Of a DNA stretch of 64,000 nt, positions 26,112 to 34,563 are shown piece after piece. The position numbers were made by a program, and so were the translations under genes. The stretch spans positions 62,001 through 126,000 of the forward strand of contig BIFP01000052.1 of assembly GCA_005402585.1 (NCBI GenBank), written 5' to 3'. This DNA comes from Micromonosporaceae bacterium KJ-029 (lineage in GTDB: Bacteria; Actinomycetota; Actinomycetes; Mycobacteriales; Micromonosporaceae). A model generated the notes under the pieces. That model was not told where the DNA came from. It ran no database searches and was given only the letters and a program-made list of their open reading frames with translations. The first letter of the stretch is position 1; each line of letters begins with the position of its first letter.

Positions 26112-26822
26112 CTAGAAGCGATCGACAACCTGTGAGTCGAGCCACTCGCGGAAGCGAGTCACCGTGTCGCCGTCGGTGGTCGGCCAGTCGAACTGGCCGG
26201 ACATGGCCAGCACGCCGAGGACCACCGCGCCGAGGCCGAAGGCGATCCCCAGCAGGGCGTCGGACTTGCCGGCGATGTGCCGCCGCCGGGTGGCGACCAG
26301 GCCGAGCACGGCGAGCACCGCGCCGGCCGCGCCGAGGCCGATGCCGTAGCCGGCCAGGGTCCCGGTGAGGACGAAGAGCAGCCCAGCGACCCCGACGACC
26401 AGACCGAGGGTGGCCAGCAGACTGGCCCGGGGCCGGGGACCGGCCGGCGCCGGCGGCCCGGTCGGGACGCGGTCCTGCTCGGCGGCGTCCTGGTCGGTGC
26501 CGGCGGTGCGGTCCACGTCGGTGTCTAGGGAGCGGTCCCGGTCGAGGGTCGGATCGAGGGTCGAATCCGGGGCGGGCGCGGCGGCAGCGCGGGCGCGGCG
26601 GGAACCGTCGACGCCGGAGCGGGCCGTGGCGGCGCGCGCCCCGGCTGCCCGTTCGGCGCCGGTCGCCGCCCCACGGCGGTTCCAGGCTCGGCTGCCGCCG
26701 GACTTTTCTGCCACGGGCCGGGCGGCGGAACGGGTGTCGGTGGACACTGCCCCGGTACGGTCGGCGTCGTCGCCGACCGGCTGCGCCGGTTCCTCCCGAC
26801 GTGGCAGCGAAGGAAATCTCAT
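26112..26822 (-). CDS. Hypothetical membrane protein with basic, disordered N-terminus
   Basis: 236-aa protein I cannot name. Residues 1-130 are low-complexity, rich in Arg, Ala and Asp (DRDRSLDTDVDRTAGTD), and probably disordered in the cytoplasm. Three hydrophobic segments follow (about 138-160, 163-182 and 195-215), like the DUF4190-type membrane domain found in many actinobacterial proteins of this sort. The ATG at 26822 has a full AGGAGGTG site. Upstream in-frame codons are not needed. It stands alone, ending at a strong hairpin. No function can be proposed. Confidence 0.8.
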   Translation of the reverse strand: MRFPSLPRREEPAQPVGDDADRTGAVSTDTRSAARPVAEKSGGSRAWNRRGAATGAERAAGARAATARSGVDGSRRARAAAAPAPDSTLDPTLDRDRSLDTDVDRTAGTDQDAAEQDRVPTGPPAPAGPRPRASLLATLGLVVGVAGLLFVLTGTLAGYGIGLGAAGAVLAVLGLVATRRRHIAGKSDALLGIAFGLGAVVLGVLAMSGQFDWPTTDGDTVTRFREWLDSQVVDRF

Positions 26823-26991
26823 GGCTGCACCTCCTGATGGGTGCGTGGCCGGCCATATCAGCCCCGTATCGCCAGCCACGCGGTAATGCCCCAGGAGGTA
26901 CCCACACTCAACCCCCCTGACACCACCCCCGCACCCACCACGCCCGACGGCACACCTCACGATCGGCGACCGAAATTGCAAGATCGCCGGG

Positions 26992-27687
26992 TCAGCGCGG
27001 GCGGAGGCGGGTCAGGGTGGTCAGGGCCGAGGTGAGCAGGGCCATCCGGCGGGGGCGGGAGACCAGCACCGGGCGGGTGCGTACGCAGCGCGTCAGGACC
27101 TCCACCGCCCGCTCGACCGGCATCATCAGCGGGCGTACCGGGCCCTTGGCCATCTTGGTGTCCACGAAGCCGAAGCGCACCGTGGTCACGTGCACGCCGT
27201 GCCCGCGCAGCGCCGCCGCCAGTCCCATCAGGTACGACGACAGCCCGGCCTTGGATCCGGCGTACCCGGGTGCGTCGCCGGAGACCAGCCGGTCGGCGAG
27301 GCTGGACAGTCCGATGAGGTGTCCGTCGCCGGCCGCCACCATCGTCGGCACGACCACCGCGACGGTGCGTACCGCCCCCATCAGGTTCACCTCGAAGGTA
27401 CGGGTCTGCGCGTCCAGGTCGGCCAGGTCGACGGGCTCGCCGATCCCGGCGGCGTACACGCACAGGTCCACCCGGCCGAGTTCGTCGACCGCCTTGCCCA
27501 GCACCTCGGAGTAGTCCGGCGAGGTCACGTCGACGGTGTGGTGGGTGTACGTCGGTACGTTGATCCCGTTCTCCCGCCGGGACAGCCCGGCGACCCGCCA
27601 ACCGTCGGCCAGCAGCCGGCGGGTGAACGCCAACCCGATCCCGTCGCTGTTGCCGACCACCACCGCGCAGCGCACCCGATCCGCCAT
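26992..27687 (-). CDS. Short-chain dehydrogenase/reductase
   Basis: 231-aa classical SDR, NAD(P)-dependent. The cofactor motif is GNSDGIG (about 12-18) instead of TGxxxGIG; the NAG motif is the variant YAAGIG; catalytic Ser lies in IGLSSLAD and the pair Tyr-Lys in YAGSKAG. The variant motifs place it among divergent SDRs whose substrates are unknown. The C-terminal 40 residues are basic (RPVLVSRPRRMALL). It starts at ATG 27687 and diverges from the nei-like gene. Confidence 0.87.
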   Translation of the reverse strand: MADRVRCAVVVGNSDGIGLAFTRRLLADGWRVAGLSRRENGINVPTYTHHTVDVTSPDYSEVLGKAVDELGRVDLCVYAAGIGEPVDLADLDAQTRTFEVNLMGAVRTVAVVVPTMVAAGDGHLIGLSSLADRLVSGDAPGYAGSKAGLSSYLMGLAAALRGHGVHVTTVRFGFVDTKMAKGPVRPLMMPVERAVEVLTRCVRTRPVLVSRPRRMALLTSALTTLTRLRPR

Positions 27688-27857
27688 GCCCCACCGTCCT
27701 CATTGCGCCGACGTACCGGCGGTCCGACGTGCAATTGAACCAGACCCGTCGGCCGACCCCTACCGTCGAGTAGCGGGGCCGGGACCCGCACGGTGCGGCG
27801 AGCGGGAGCCGGACGCCCGGCCGCTGCCCGCCGGGCTGCTGACTACCCTTGGTGCCC

Positions 27858-28775
27858 GTGCCAGAGGGACACACCATCCACCGCCTCGCGGCCCGCCACG
27901 CCGACCTGTTCGCCGGGGACAAGGTGCTCGTCGCCAGCCCACAGGGCCGGTTCGCCGAGGGCGCCGCCCGGCTCTCAGGCACCGTCCTGGAAACCACCGA
28001 GGCGTACGGCAAGCACCTGCTGCACCACTACGCCGGTGAGCTGATCCTGCACGTACACCTCGGGTTGTACGGCAAGTTCGCTGACGGCGACGGCGAGCCG
28101 CCGGAGCCGGTGGGGCAGATCCGGCTGCGGCTGACCAGCGACGGCTCCAGGTCGCGGCGGGGCAGCAGACGCGCCGAGCTGGAGCCGTCGGACGACCGGC
28201 ACTGGCTCGACCTGCGCGGGCCGACCGCCTGCGAACTGCTCACCCCGCCCGAGGCAGCGGCACTGCGCGCCCGCCTCGGCCCGGACCCGCTGCGCGCCGA
28301 CGCCGATCCGGATCGGGCGTACGCCCGGATCTCGCGCAGTTCGACGCCACTGGCGGCGTTGCTGCTGGACCAGTCGGTGGTCGCCGGCACCGGGTTGATC
28401 TTCGTCACCGAGGCGCTGTTCCGCGCCGGGCTGCCGCCGACCCTGCCCGGCCGAGGGCTGACCCGGGCCGACTGGGACGCGCTCTGGGCCGACCTGGTCG
28501 AGCTGATGACGCTCGCCGTCGGCACCGGCCGGATCGACACCGTGCGCCCCGCGCACCTGCCGGAGGCGATGGGCCGCCCGGCCCGCGTCGACCCGCACGG
28601 GGGAGAGGTGTACGTCTACCGCCGCCCGGGCCAGCCCTGCCACGCCTGCGGCACCGCCGTCAGCCGTGGCACCCTGACCGGCCGCAACCTCTACTGGTGC
28701 CCCACCTGTCAGGTTCAGCCGAGCCACCACGACCAGCGTCAGCGCAGGCGGCGGATGTCGCCGTACGCCCGGTAG
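27858..28775 (+). CDS. Endonuclease VIII-like DNA glycosylase/AP lyase (Fpg/Nei family)
   Basis: 305-aa bifunctional glycosylase for oxidised bases. The GTG start at 27858 gives MPEGHTIHRLA; removal of Met exposes the catalytic Pro, followed by Glu, which decides this start over the TTG three codons earlier. The beta-hairpin Lys is in YGKHLLHHY (about 50-58), the H2TH region lies around LLLDQSVVAGTGLIFVTEALF (about 175-195), and the C-terminal zinc finger is CHACG...CPTC (about 262-285). This matches actinobacterial Nei2-type proteins. Its 3' end overlaps the convergent WGR gene by 37 bp. Confidence 0.93.
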   Translation: MPEGHTIHRLAARHADLFAGDKVLVASPQGRFAEGAARLSGTVLETTEAYGKHLLHHYAGELILHVHLGLYGKFADGDGEPPEPVGQIRLRLTSDGSRSRRGSRRAELEPSDDRHWLDLRGPTACELLTPPEAAALRARLGPDPLRADADPDRAYARISRSSTPLAALLLDQSVVAGTGLIFVTEALFRAGLPPTLPGRGLTRADWDALWADLVELMTLAVGTGRIDTVRPAHLPEAMGRPARVDPHGGEVYVYRRPGQPCHACGTAVSRGTLTGRNLYWCPTCQVQPSHHDQRQRRRRMSPYAR

Positions 28776-30163
28776 AAGCCGCCCCGGCCGGACTCGCGGA
28801 CCTCGGTGACCAGGTAGCGCGCCCCGGGCTCGCGGATGCCCTTCGGGAACTGCACCGACCAGTCCCGGTGGTAACCGGTCGACAGGACGTGCACCCGCAG
28901 CCGGCCGCCCTGCTCGACGCACTCCACGATCACCCCGTTGCCGGCGTCGGCGACCACCTCGACCTGGGTCACGGCGGCCGGCTCCGGCAGCCGGGCGGGG
29001 GCCTTGACGTCGACCACGTCTGGCACGCTGCCCGCCTCCGCCGCCCGGATCGCCGGCTCGCTGGCGTCGATGCAGGCCAGGTGGCCGCTGGTGGTCACCA
29101 CATAGAGGCGCTGCTCGTGGTATTGCATGGAGTACGCCGAGCCGCAGCCGGTGCCGAGCTTCCACAGCCGGGTGCCGTCCTCGGCGAAGCAGTAGATCGA
29201 GGACTGGCTGTCGCCGGCGAAGACGTACCGGCCGTCCTCGGCGGTGGCGCAGGAGAAGACCGGCGCGTCGGCGCGGTACGTCCGGTAGGCGGCTCGGCCG
29301 TCCTTGCCGAGGCGCACCACCTCGCGGGTGGCGGTGCCGGCGAAGACCGCGTCACGCTCCTGCCAGCCGAACAGCACCGACCCGGTGCGGGTGTGCCACA
29401 GTTCCCGCCCGGTGCGCCAGTCGTAGCCGCTCACCCCGGTCGAGTCGCCGTGGTAGACGGCGTCGGAGTCGCAGCGCACCATCCAGGCCGACCGGCCGCG
29501 CCCGGCCCGGCGCCAGAGGAACTCGTCCTCGTGGTCGATGGCGGCGATCCCGCCGTCCGCGTCGGAGACGCCCAGCACGCCGTCGTGGATGTCGAGCCAG
29601 TAGATGTCGATGTCGGGCGCGATCGCGTACGCCACCCGGGGGATCTTGCCGGAGAGGTCGTAGACGTTGCCGTCGTCGCAGCCGGCGTAGATCCAGGCGT
29701 CGTCGGCCACGATGCACTTCACCCCGTCGGGCAGGCGGACCTGGTCCAGCACCCGGGCGTCGTGGTCGAGGGTGGTGATGACGCCCCGTTCGTTGCCCAC
29801 CATGCAGGTGCGCCCGTCGATGAAGATGCCGAAGGCGGGGGCGCCGGAGTCGTACCGCCAGAGCACCGGGGCGGTACGGGCGGTCGAGCGGGTGCTGACG
29901 ATCTGCCGCCGGGAGACCGCCCGCTTCTGCCGCACGCCGCGCACCGCCGGGGCGTACCCCTTGCGGACCTTGTCGCCGATCTTCTTCGCCGCGGCGGCCC
30001 GCGCCCGTGCGTTGTCGGGGTAGCCGGTGGTCTTCACCTGGCCCTGGTCGCCGATCCGGCCGTAGCGCACCGTCATCGTGGTGTCGTCGACCACCACCTC
30101 GTAGAACTTGTGCGCTCCACCGTCCACTTCGGACAGTTCGAGGTAGGTCGTCTCCTGCGACAT
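28739..30163 (-). CDS. WGR-domain protein with C-terminal beta-propeller
   Basis: 474-aa protein. The N-terminal WGR domain (about 5-85) has YEVVVDDTTMTVRYGRIGDQGQV, in which the canonical WGR is replaced by YGR as in many bacterial members. The remainder carries repeated strands ending in Asp/Trp patterns (WIYAGCDDGNVYDL, YVFAGDSQSSIYCF, LYVVTTSGHLACID), as in PQQ-like or WD propellers. WGR domains bind nucleic acid in PARPs and are found in bacterial MolR-type proteins. The start ATG 30163 has GGAGG upstream. The convergent overlap with the DNA glycosylase gene is notable, but a functional link is speculation. Confidence 0.85.
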   Translation of the reverse strand: MSQETTYLELSEVDGGAHKFYEVVVDDTTMTVRYGRIGDQGQVKTTGYPDNARARAAAAKKIGDKVRKGYAPAVRGVRQKRAVSRRQIVSTRSTARTAPVLWRYDSGAPAFGIFIDGRTCMVGNERGVITTLDHDARVLDQVRLPDGVKCIVADDAWIYAGCDDGNVYDLSGKIPRVAYAIAPDIDIYWLDIHDGVLGVSDADGGIAAIDHEDEFLWRRAGRGRSAWMVRCDSDAVYHGDSTGVSGYDWRTGRELWHTRTGSVLFGWQERDAVFAGTATREVVRLGKDGRAAYRTYRADAPVFSCATAEDGRYVFAGDSQSSIYCFAEDGTRLWKLGTGCGSAYSMQYHEQRLYVVTTSGHLACIDASEPAIRAAEAGSVPDVVDVKAPARLPEPAAVTQVEVVADAGNGVIVECVEQGGRLRVHVLSTGYHRDWSVQFPKGIREPGARYLVTEVRESGRGGFYRAYGDIRRLR

Positions 30164-30250
30164 GAGGGGTCCTCCGAGGGTTGGCGACCAGCCCTGAGTG
30201 GGTGGCGTGGACACGCTAACCGCCACCACCGACAAAGACCGCGAGCCCGG

Positions 30251-31624
30251 TCAGCGCGGGGCGAGGGCGTCGACGGCCTTGCGGGCGGCCACCAGCACCG
30301 GATCCCAGACCGGGGAGTACGGCGGGGCGTAGCCCAGGTCGAGCGCGGTCATGTCGTCCACTGTCATCCGGTTCCACAGCGCGACGGCCAGCGTGTCGAT
30401 CCGCTTCGCCGCCTCGGACCAGCCGACGATCTGCGCCCCGAGCAGCCGCCCGCTGGGCCGCTCGGCGATCAGCTTCACCGTCATCGGCCTGGCGCCCGGG
30501 TAGTAGCCGGCGCGGTTGGTCGACTCGGCGATCACCGAGACGAACTCGAAGCCGGCCGCCGAAGCCTCCCCTTCGCGCAGCCCGGTGCGCCCCACCTCCA
30601 GGTCGCAGACCTTGGTCACGGCCGTGCCGATCACCCCGGCGAAGGTGGCGTACCCGCCGCCGATGTTGATGCCGGCCACCCGGCCCTGCTTGTTGGCATG
30701 GGTGCCGAGCGGCACGTGCACCGGCATCCCGCTGACCCGGTGCAGGGTCTCCACGCAGTCCCCGGCGGCCCACACCCCCGGCATCCCGGCGACCCGCATC
30801 CGGCGGTCCACCCGGATCCCGCCGGTCGGGCCGATTGGCAGGCCGGCCGCCTCGGCGAGCGCGGTGTTGGGGCGTACGCCGAGGCCGAGGATCACCACGT
30901 CGGCCGGGATCGGGCCGGCGTCGGTGACCACCTCGTGGATCCGACCGTCGCGTCCGGTCAGCGCCGTGACCTTGACGCCGGTGTGGATGGTGACGCCCAG
31001 CCCGCGCATCGCCTCGGTGACCAACTGCGCCATGTCCGGATCCACCGTCGACATCGGCTGCTCGTCCCGCTCGACCAGAGTGACCGACAGCCCGCGCAGG
31101 ACCAGTGCCTCGGCCATCTCCACACCGATGTAGCCGCCGCCGACCACGACCGCCCGCCGGGGTCGCGGGTCGGCGTCCAGCCACTCCCGCAGCGCCGAGC
31201 CGTCGTCCAGGGTCTGCACGCCGAAGACCCCGGCGGCGTCGGTACGCGCCCAGTCCGGCTTCGTCGGTACCGCGCCGGTGGCGTACATCAGGGTGTCGAA
31301 GCGTTCCCGGACCTCGTCGCCGGAGTCCAGGTCGACGGCGGTCACCTCGCGGCGGTCCAGGTCGATCGCGACCACCTCGTGCCGGATGCGCACGTCGATG
31401 TCGTACGACGCCCGGAAGGTCGCCGGATCCCGGGCCACCAGTTGCTCCCGGTCGGCCACCAGGCCACTGATCCAGTACGGGATCCCGCACGCCGAGTACG
31501 AGGTGAAGTGCCCCCGCTCGAACGCGATGATCTCCAGGTCGTCCCGGCTCCGGCGGCGCCGTGCCTGGGAGGCGGCCGCCATGCCGGCGGCGTCCCCGCC
31601 GACGACGATCAACCGTTCCGCCAC
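30251..31624 (-). CDS. CoA-disulfide reductase / NADH oxidase-like flavoprotein
   Basis: 457-aa pyridine nucleotide-disulfide oxidoreductase. FAD motif VVGGDAAGMAAASQAR (about 6-21), single redox Cys46 in SYSACGIPYWISG, the NAD(P) motif VVVGGGYIGVEMAEAL (about 148-163), and the second FAD motif GVWAAGDCVE (about 268-277), then the dimerisation domain. The single Cys pattern fits CoA-disulfide reductase and persulfide reductase or water-forming NADH oxidase. The GTG at 31624 follows AGGAGG; the ligase gene upstream ends 14 bp before it, so they form an operon, perhaps linked by low-molecular-weight thiol metabolism. Confidence 0.9.
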   Translation of the reverse strand: MAERLIVVGGDAAGMAAASQARRRRSRDDLEIIAFERGHFTSYSACGIPYWISGLVADREQLVARDPATFRASYDIDVRIRHEVVAIDLDRREVTAVDLDSGDEVRERFDTLMYATGAVPTKPDWARTDAAGVFGVQTLDDGSALREWLDADPRPRRAVVVGGGYIGVEMAEALVLRGLSVTLVERDEQPMSTVDPDMAQLVTEAMRGLGVTIHTGVKVTALTGRDGRIHEVVTDAGPIPADVVILGLGVRPNTALAEAAGLPIGPTGGIRVDRRMRVAGMPGVWAAGDCVETLHRVSGMPVHVPLGTHANKQGRVAGINIGGGYATFAGVIGTAVTKVCDLEVGRTGLREGEASAAGFEFVSVIAESTNRAGYYPGARPMTVKLIAERPSGRLLGAQIVGWSEAAKRIDTLAVALWNRMTVDDMTALDLGYAPPYSPVWDPVLVAARKAVDALAPR

Positions 31625-31637
31625 GGCAATCCTCCTG

Positions 31638-32786
31638 TCACGCCCGGGTCTCTCCCCGGGTCTGTCGTGCCACGTCCGACACCACATCCTCCAACCGCCC
31701 GGTGCGGGCGTACACCGCCCGTTGTCGGGCTGCCCCGGTGCCGTGCTCCCGCAGCCCGTCCAGCAGCCTGGTCACCTCGGCCAGGTCGTCGTGCCGTTCC
31801 AGGGCCGGCCCGAGCCGCCCGACCAACTCGTGCAGCAGGTCCCACGCCGGCCGCAGCCCACCGCCGGCCAGGTCGACGGCCTCGCCCTCCAGGCCGTCGT
31901 GGGCGGCCCGCCAGTGCGCGCCGACCAGCAGGTGATGGTCGGCCGGCAGCGGCGGGCGGCCGGCGGCGATGTCGTCCAGCGCGGTCGCCACCAGCGCCCG
32001 GACCAGGGCGGCGACCAGCACCGCGTCGTCCACCGTCGGGCAGACGTCGCCGATGCGCAGCTCGACCGTCGGGTACTTGGCCGACAGTCGGGCGTACCAG
32101 TAGAGCATCCCCTCATCGAGCATCACGCCGCTGCCGATCAGCTGTCGAATCAGCCGCCGGTAGTGCGCGTGGGAGGCCAGGAACGGGGTCGGCGCCACCG
32201 ACGGCCAGCGTTCCCACTCGATCGACCGCCAACTGGCGTAGCCGGTGTCCTCGCCGCGGGCGAACGGCGAGTTGGCGGTGACCGCGTGCAGGATCGGCAG
32301 CCAGGGCCGGACGTGGTTGAGCACCCGTACCCCGATGTCGGCGTCGGGCACCCCGACGTGTACGTGCATGCCGTTGTTGCCCGGTCCGGGCACCAGCAGC
32401 CGGAACCGCTCGACCATCCGGTCGAAGCGGGGCTTGTCGACCACCGGCGGCACCGGGCCGTCGACCGGTCCGGTGCCGATCGCGAGCAGTCGTACGCCGG
32501 CCCGCTCGGCGGCGTCGGCGAGCGCCGCGCGGAGCAGTCCGAGGGAGTGTCGGATCGAGGAGAGTTCCAGCCCGGGTGGGCTGCCGATCTCGATCTGGCT
32601 GGTCTGGAACTCCCGTTCCACCTGGCCCCGCAGCTCGCCGGGCACCTGCGTGAGCACCGCTTCAACGGTGGGCACCGCGACGCCGGTACCCGGGTCGACG
32701 AGCAGGAACTCCTCCTCCACACCCACGGTGAGCAGGTCGGTTCCCTCGACGGGACGGTTCGGGGCCGCCGCCACCTGCCTGACCAT
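31638..32786 (-). CDS. YbdK-type carboxylate-amine ligase (glutamate-cysteine ligase family)
   Basis: 382-aa member of the GCS2 family. Signature pieces are TVGVEEEFLLVD (about 19-30), the His-rich GNNGMHVHVGVPD (about 137-149) and ELRIGDVCPTVDDA (about 252-265). YbdK has weak glutamate-cysteine ligase activity in E. coli, and actinobacteria make mycothiol instead of glutathione, so the natural substrate is uncertain. The ATG 32786 is preferred; a TTG at 32843 would add 19 residues. It precedes the disulfide-reductase-like gene by 14 bp in the same operon. Confidence 0.88.
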   Translation of the reverse strand: MVRQVAAAPNRPVEGTDLLTVGVEEEFLLVDPGTGVAVPTVEAVLTQVPGELRGQVEREFQTSQIEIGSPPGLELSSIRHSLGLLRAALADAAERAGVRLLAIGTGPVDGPVPPVVDKPRFDRMVERFRLLVPGPGNNGMHVHVGVPDADIGVRVLNHVRPWLPILHAVTANSPFARGEDTGYASWRSIEWERWPSVAPTPFLASHAHYRRLIRQLIGSGVMLDEGMLYWYARLSAKYPTVELRIGDVCPTVDDAVLVAALVRALVATALDDIAAGRPPLPADHHLLVGAHWRAAHDGLEGEAVDLAGGGLRPAWDLLHELVGRLGPALERHDDLAEVTRLLDGLREHGTGAARQRAVYARTGRLEDVVSDVARQTRGETRA

Positions 32787-32925
32787 CGCCACCACCGTCC
32801 GCTCCGGCCGGTCACGGTCCGTCCGCGCCGGCTCGGCCGGCAAGTACCCCCGGTGGTGGCAGGCGGAAACGCCGACCGGCGTGGGCCCGGCGTGGCGGCC
32901 TTCCCACCGGCCGGATCGATCGACA

Positions 32926-32954
32926 TTGACAACTGTACGGACGGGACGTACAAC
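32926..32954 (+). promoter_or_regulatory. Consensus-like promoter of the GH16 gene
   Basis: TTGACA (32926-32931), 17-bp spacer, TACAAC (32949-32954). This is the best match to the housekeeping sigma consensus in the window. The predicted start point falls inside the palindrome at 32957. Confidence 0.75.
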
Positions 32955-32956
32955 TC

Positions 32957-32976
32957 GTGAGAGAGCGCTCTCTCAC
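32957..32976 (+). promoter_or_regulatory. 20-bp palindromic LacI-type operator
   Basis: GTGAGAGAGCGCTCTCTCAC is a perfect 20-bp palindrome with the central GAGCGCTC of LacI-family operators such as the Streptomyces CebR box. It covers the predicted transcription start of the GH16 gene, where a bound repressor would block initiation. Confidence 0.72.
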
Positions 32977-33001
32977 CCGTCCCCGCAGAGAGGCACGTCC
33001 C

Positions 33002-34411
33002 ATGACACCTGCCCTGGCGGCACCCGCCGCCCTGCCTGCCCGACGCCGGCTGCGGCTGACGTTGGCCCTGCTCACCGCCACCGCGACCGCCGTCGCCGGG
33101 CTCGCCGCGACCGCCGACGCCGCCGTGCCGCCACCCCCGGCCGGCTGGAGCCTGGTGTGGAGCGACGACTTCACCGGCGCCGCCGGCACCCTCCCGTCGG
33201 CCAGCAACTGGATCATCGACACCGGCACCAGCTACCCCGGCGGCCCGCCCAACTGGGGGACCGGCGAGATCCAGACGTACACCAACAGCACCGCCAACCT
33301 CAGCCACGACGGCGCCGGCAACCTGCGGATCACCCCGCTGCGCGACAGTGCCGGCCGGTGGACCTCGGCCCGCATCGAGACCGTCCGCAGCAACTTCAAG
33401 CCGCCAGCCGGCGGAGTGCTGGCCATCGAGGGCCGGATTCAGATGCCGAACGTCACCGGCGCCGCCGCGGCCGGCTACTGGCCGGCGTTCTGGGCGCTCG
33501 GCTCGCCCTATCGGGGCAACTACCAGAACTGGCCGGGCATCGGCGAGTTCGACGTGATGGAGAACGTCAACGGGCTGAACTCGGTGTGGGGCGTGCTGCA
33601 CTGCGGCGTCGCTCCCGGCGGCCCGTGCGACGAGTTCAACGGCATCGGTGCCTCGCGGGCCTGCCCGGGCAGCACCTGCCAGTCGGCGTTCCACACCTAC
33701 CGGTTCGAGTGGGACACCTCGATCAGCCCCCAGCAGCTGCGCTGGTACGTCGACGGGCAGCTTTACCACAGCGTCAGCCAGACCCGCGTCGGTGAGCCGT
33801 ACTGGTCGCAGATGACCAGCCACGCCGGCTACTTCCTGCTGCTGAACGTGGCGATGGGCGGCGGCTTTCCGAACGGGGTGGCCGGCAGTACGACGCCGAC
33901 CTCGGCGACCGTACCCGGACGGCCGATGCTCGTCGACTACGTGGCCGTCTACAGCCGGGGTGGCGGCAGCACCCCGCCCCCGACCACGCCGCCGCCGGGT
34001 GGCGTGCGGGACGCGTACGCGACCATCGAGGCGGAATCCTTCAACGCGCAGAACGGCGTGATCGTCGAGGCGTGCTCCGAGGGCGGGCAGAACATCGGCG
34101 CCCTGCGCAACGGCGACTGGGTCCGCTACGACAACGTCGAGTTCGGCTCCACCGCCCCGCGCGACTTCGTGGCCCGGGTCGCCTCCGGTGCGGCGGCCGG
34201 GGTGAGCGGCCTGGTCGAGGTACGGGTGGACAGCCCGACCAGCGCGCCGATCGGCAGCTTCGCCATCGCCAACACCGGCGGCTGGCAGAGCTGGCGGTCG
34301 GTGCCGGGCAACGTCTCCGCGGTGACCGGCCGGCGCACCGTCTACCTCACCTTCAGCAGCGGCCAGCCCAACGACTTCGTCAACGTCAACTGGTTCCACT
34401 TCCGCCGCTGA
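33002..34411 (+). CDS. Secreted GH16 endo-beta-1,3-glucanase with CBM6-like module
   Basis: 469-aa secreted hydrolase. Signal peptide (about 1-40, RRRLRLTLALLTATATAVAGLAATADA), GH16 domain (about 45-315) with the catalytic motif GEFDVMEN: Glu182, Asp184, Glu187 in the ExDxxE spacing of laminarinases. A GGGSTPPPTTPPPG linker joins a CBM6-like module (about 335-469; YATIEAESF, NGDWVRYDNVEFG, FVNVNWFHF). It probably cleaves beta-1,3-glucan in fungal walls or plant material. The ATG at 33002 follows AGAGAGG. A consensus promoter and LacI-type palindrome lie directly upstream, indicating sugar-responsive repression. A GGGCCC hairpin ends the transcript. Confidence 0.93.
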   Translation: MTPALAAPAALPARRRLRLTLALLTATATAVAGLAATADAAVPPPPAGWSLVWSDDFTGAAGTLPSASNWIIDTGTSYPGGPPNWGTGEIQTYTNSTANLSHDGAGNLRITPLRDSAGRWTSARIETVRSNFKPPAGGVLAIEGRIQMPNVTGAAAAGYWPAFWALGSPYRGNYQNWPGIGEFDVMENVNGLNSVWGVLHCGVAPGGPCDEFNGIGASRACPGSTCQSAFHTYRFEWDTSISPQQLRWYVDGQLYHSVSQTRVGEPYWSQMTSHAGYFLLLNVAMGGGFPNGVAGSTTPTSATVPGRPMLVDYVAVYSRGGGSTPPPTTPPPGGVRDAYATIEAESFNAQNGVIVEACSEGGQNIGALRNGDWVRYDNVEFGSTAPRDFVARVASGAAAGVSGLVEVRVDSPTSAPIGSFAIANTGGWQSWRSVPGNVSAVTGRRTVYLTFSSGQPNDFVNVNWFHFRR

Positions 34412-34419
34412 GGTGCAAG

Positions 34420-34463
34420 GAAGGGCCCCCTGTTAACGCCTCCGGTAGAGCAGGGGGCCCTTC
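34420..34463. terminator. GTTAA-flanked GGGCCC hairpin after GH16 gene
   Basis: Perfect 13-bp stem GAAGGGCCCCCTG (34420-34432) / CAGGGGGCCCTTC (34451-34463), loop 18 nt. GTTAAC and TTAAC follow the arms. It starts 9 bp after the GH16 stop. One of five related hairpins in this window. Confidence 0.75.
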
Positions 34464-34485
34464 TTAACAACCCTCCGCGCAGCTC

Positions 34486-34515
34486 TGGACAGAAATAGTT
34501 AACAGTCTTAATAAT
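34486..34515 (+). promoter_or_regulatory. Promoter of the chitinase gene
   Basis: TGGACA (34486-34491), 17-bp spacer, TAATAAT (34509-34515), in an AT-rich patch unlike its surroundings. The predicted start point is near 34521, about 43 bp before the ATG. Confidence 0.65.
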
Positions 34516-34548
34516 GAGCGCCAGGTTGACGTACATGGATTTCTGTCC
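34487..34548 (+). promoter_or_regulatory. Inverted-repeat operator flanking the chitinase transcription start
   Basis: GGACAGAAAT (34487-34496) and ATTTCTGTCC (34539-34548) are perfect inverted arms separated by 42 bp. The left arm overlaps the -35 box and the right arm lies about 20 bp after the start point, suggesting looping or a two-site repressor. Confidence 0.55.
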
Positions 34549-34563
34549 GGTCTGGAGGGTGGC

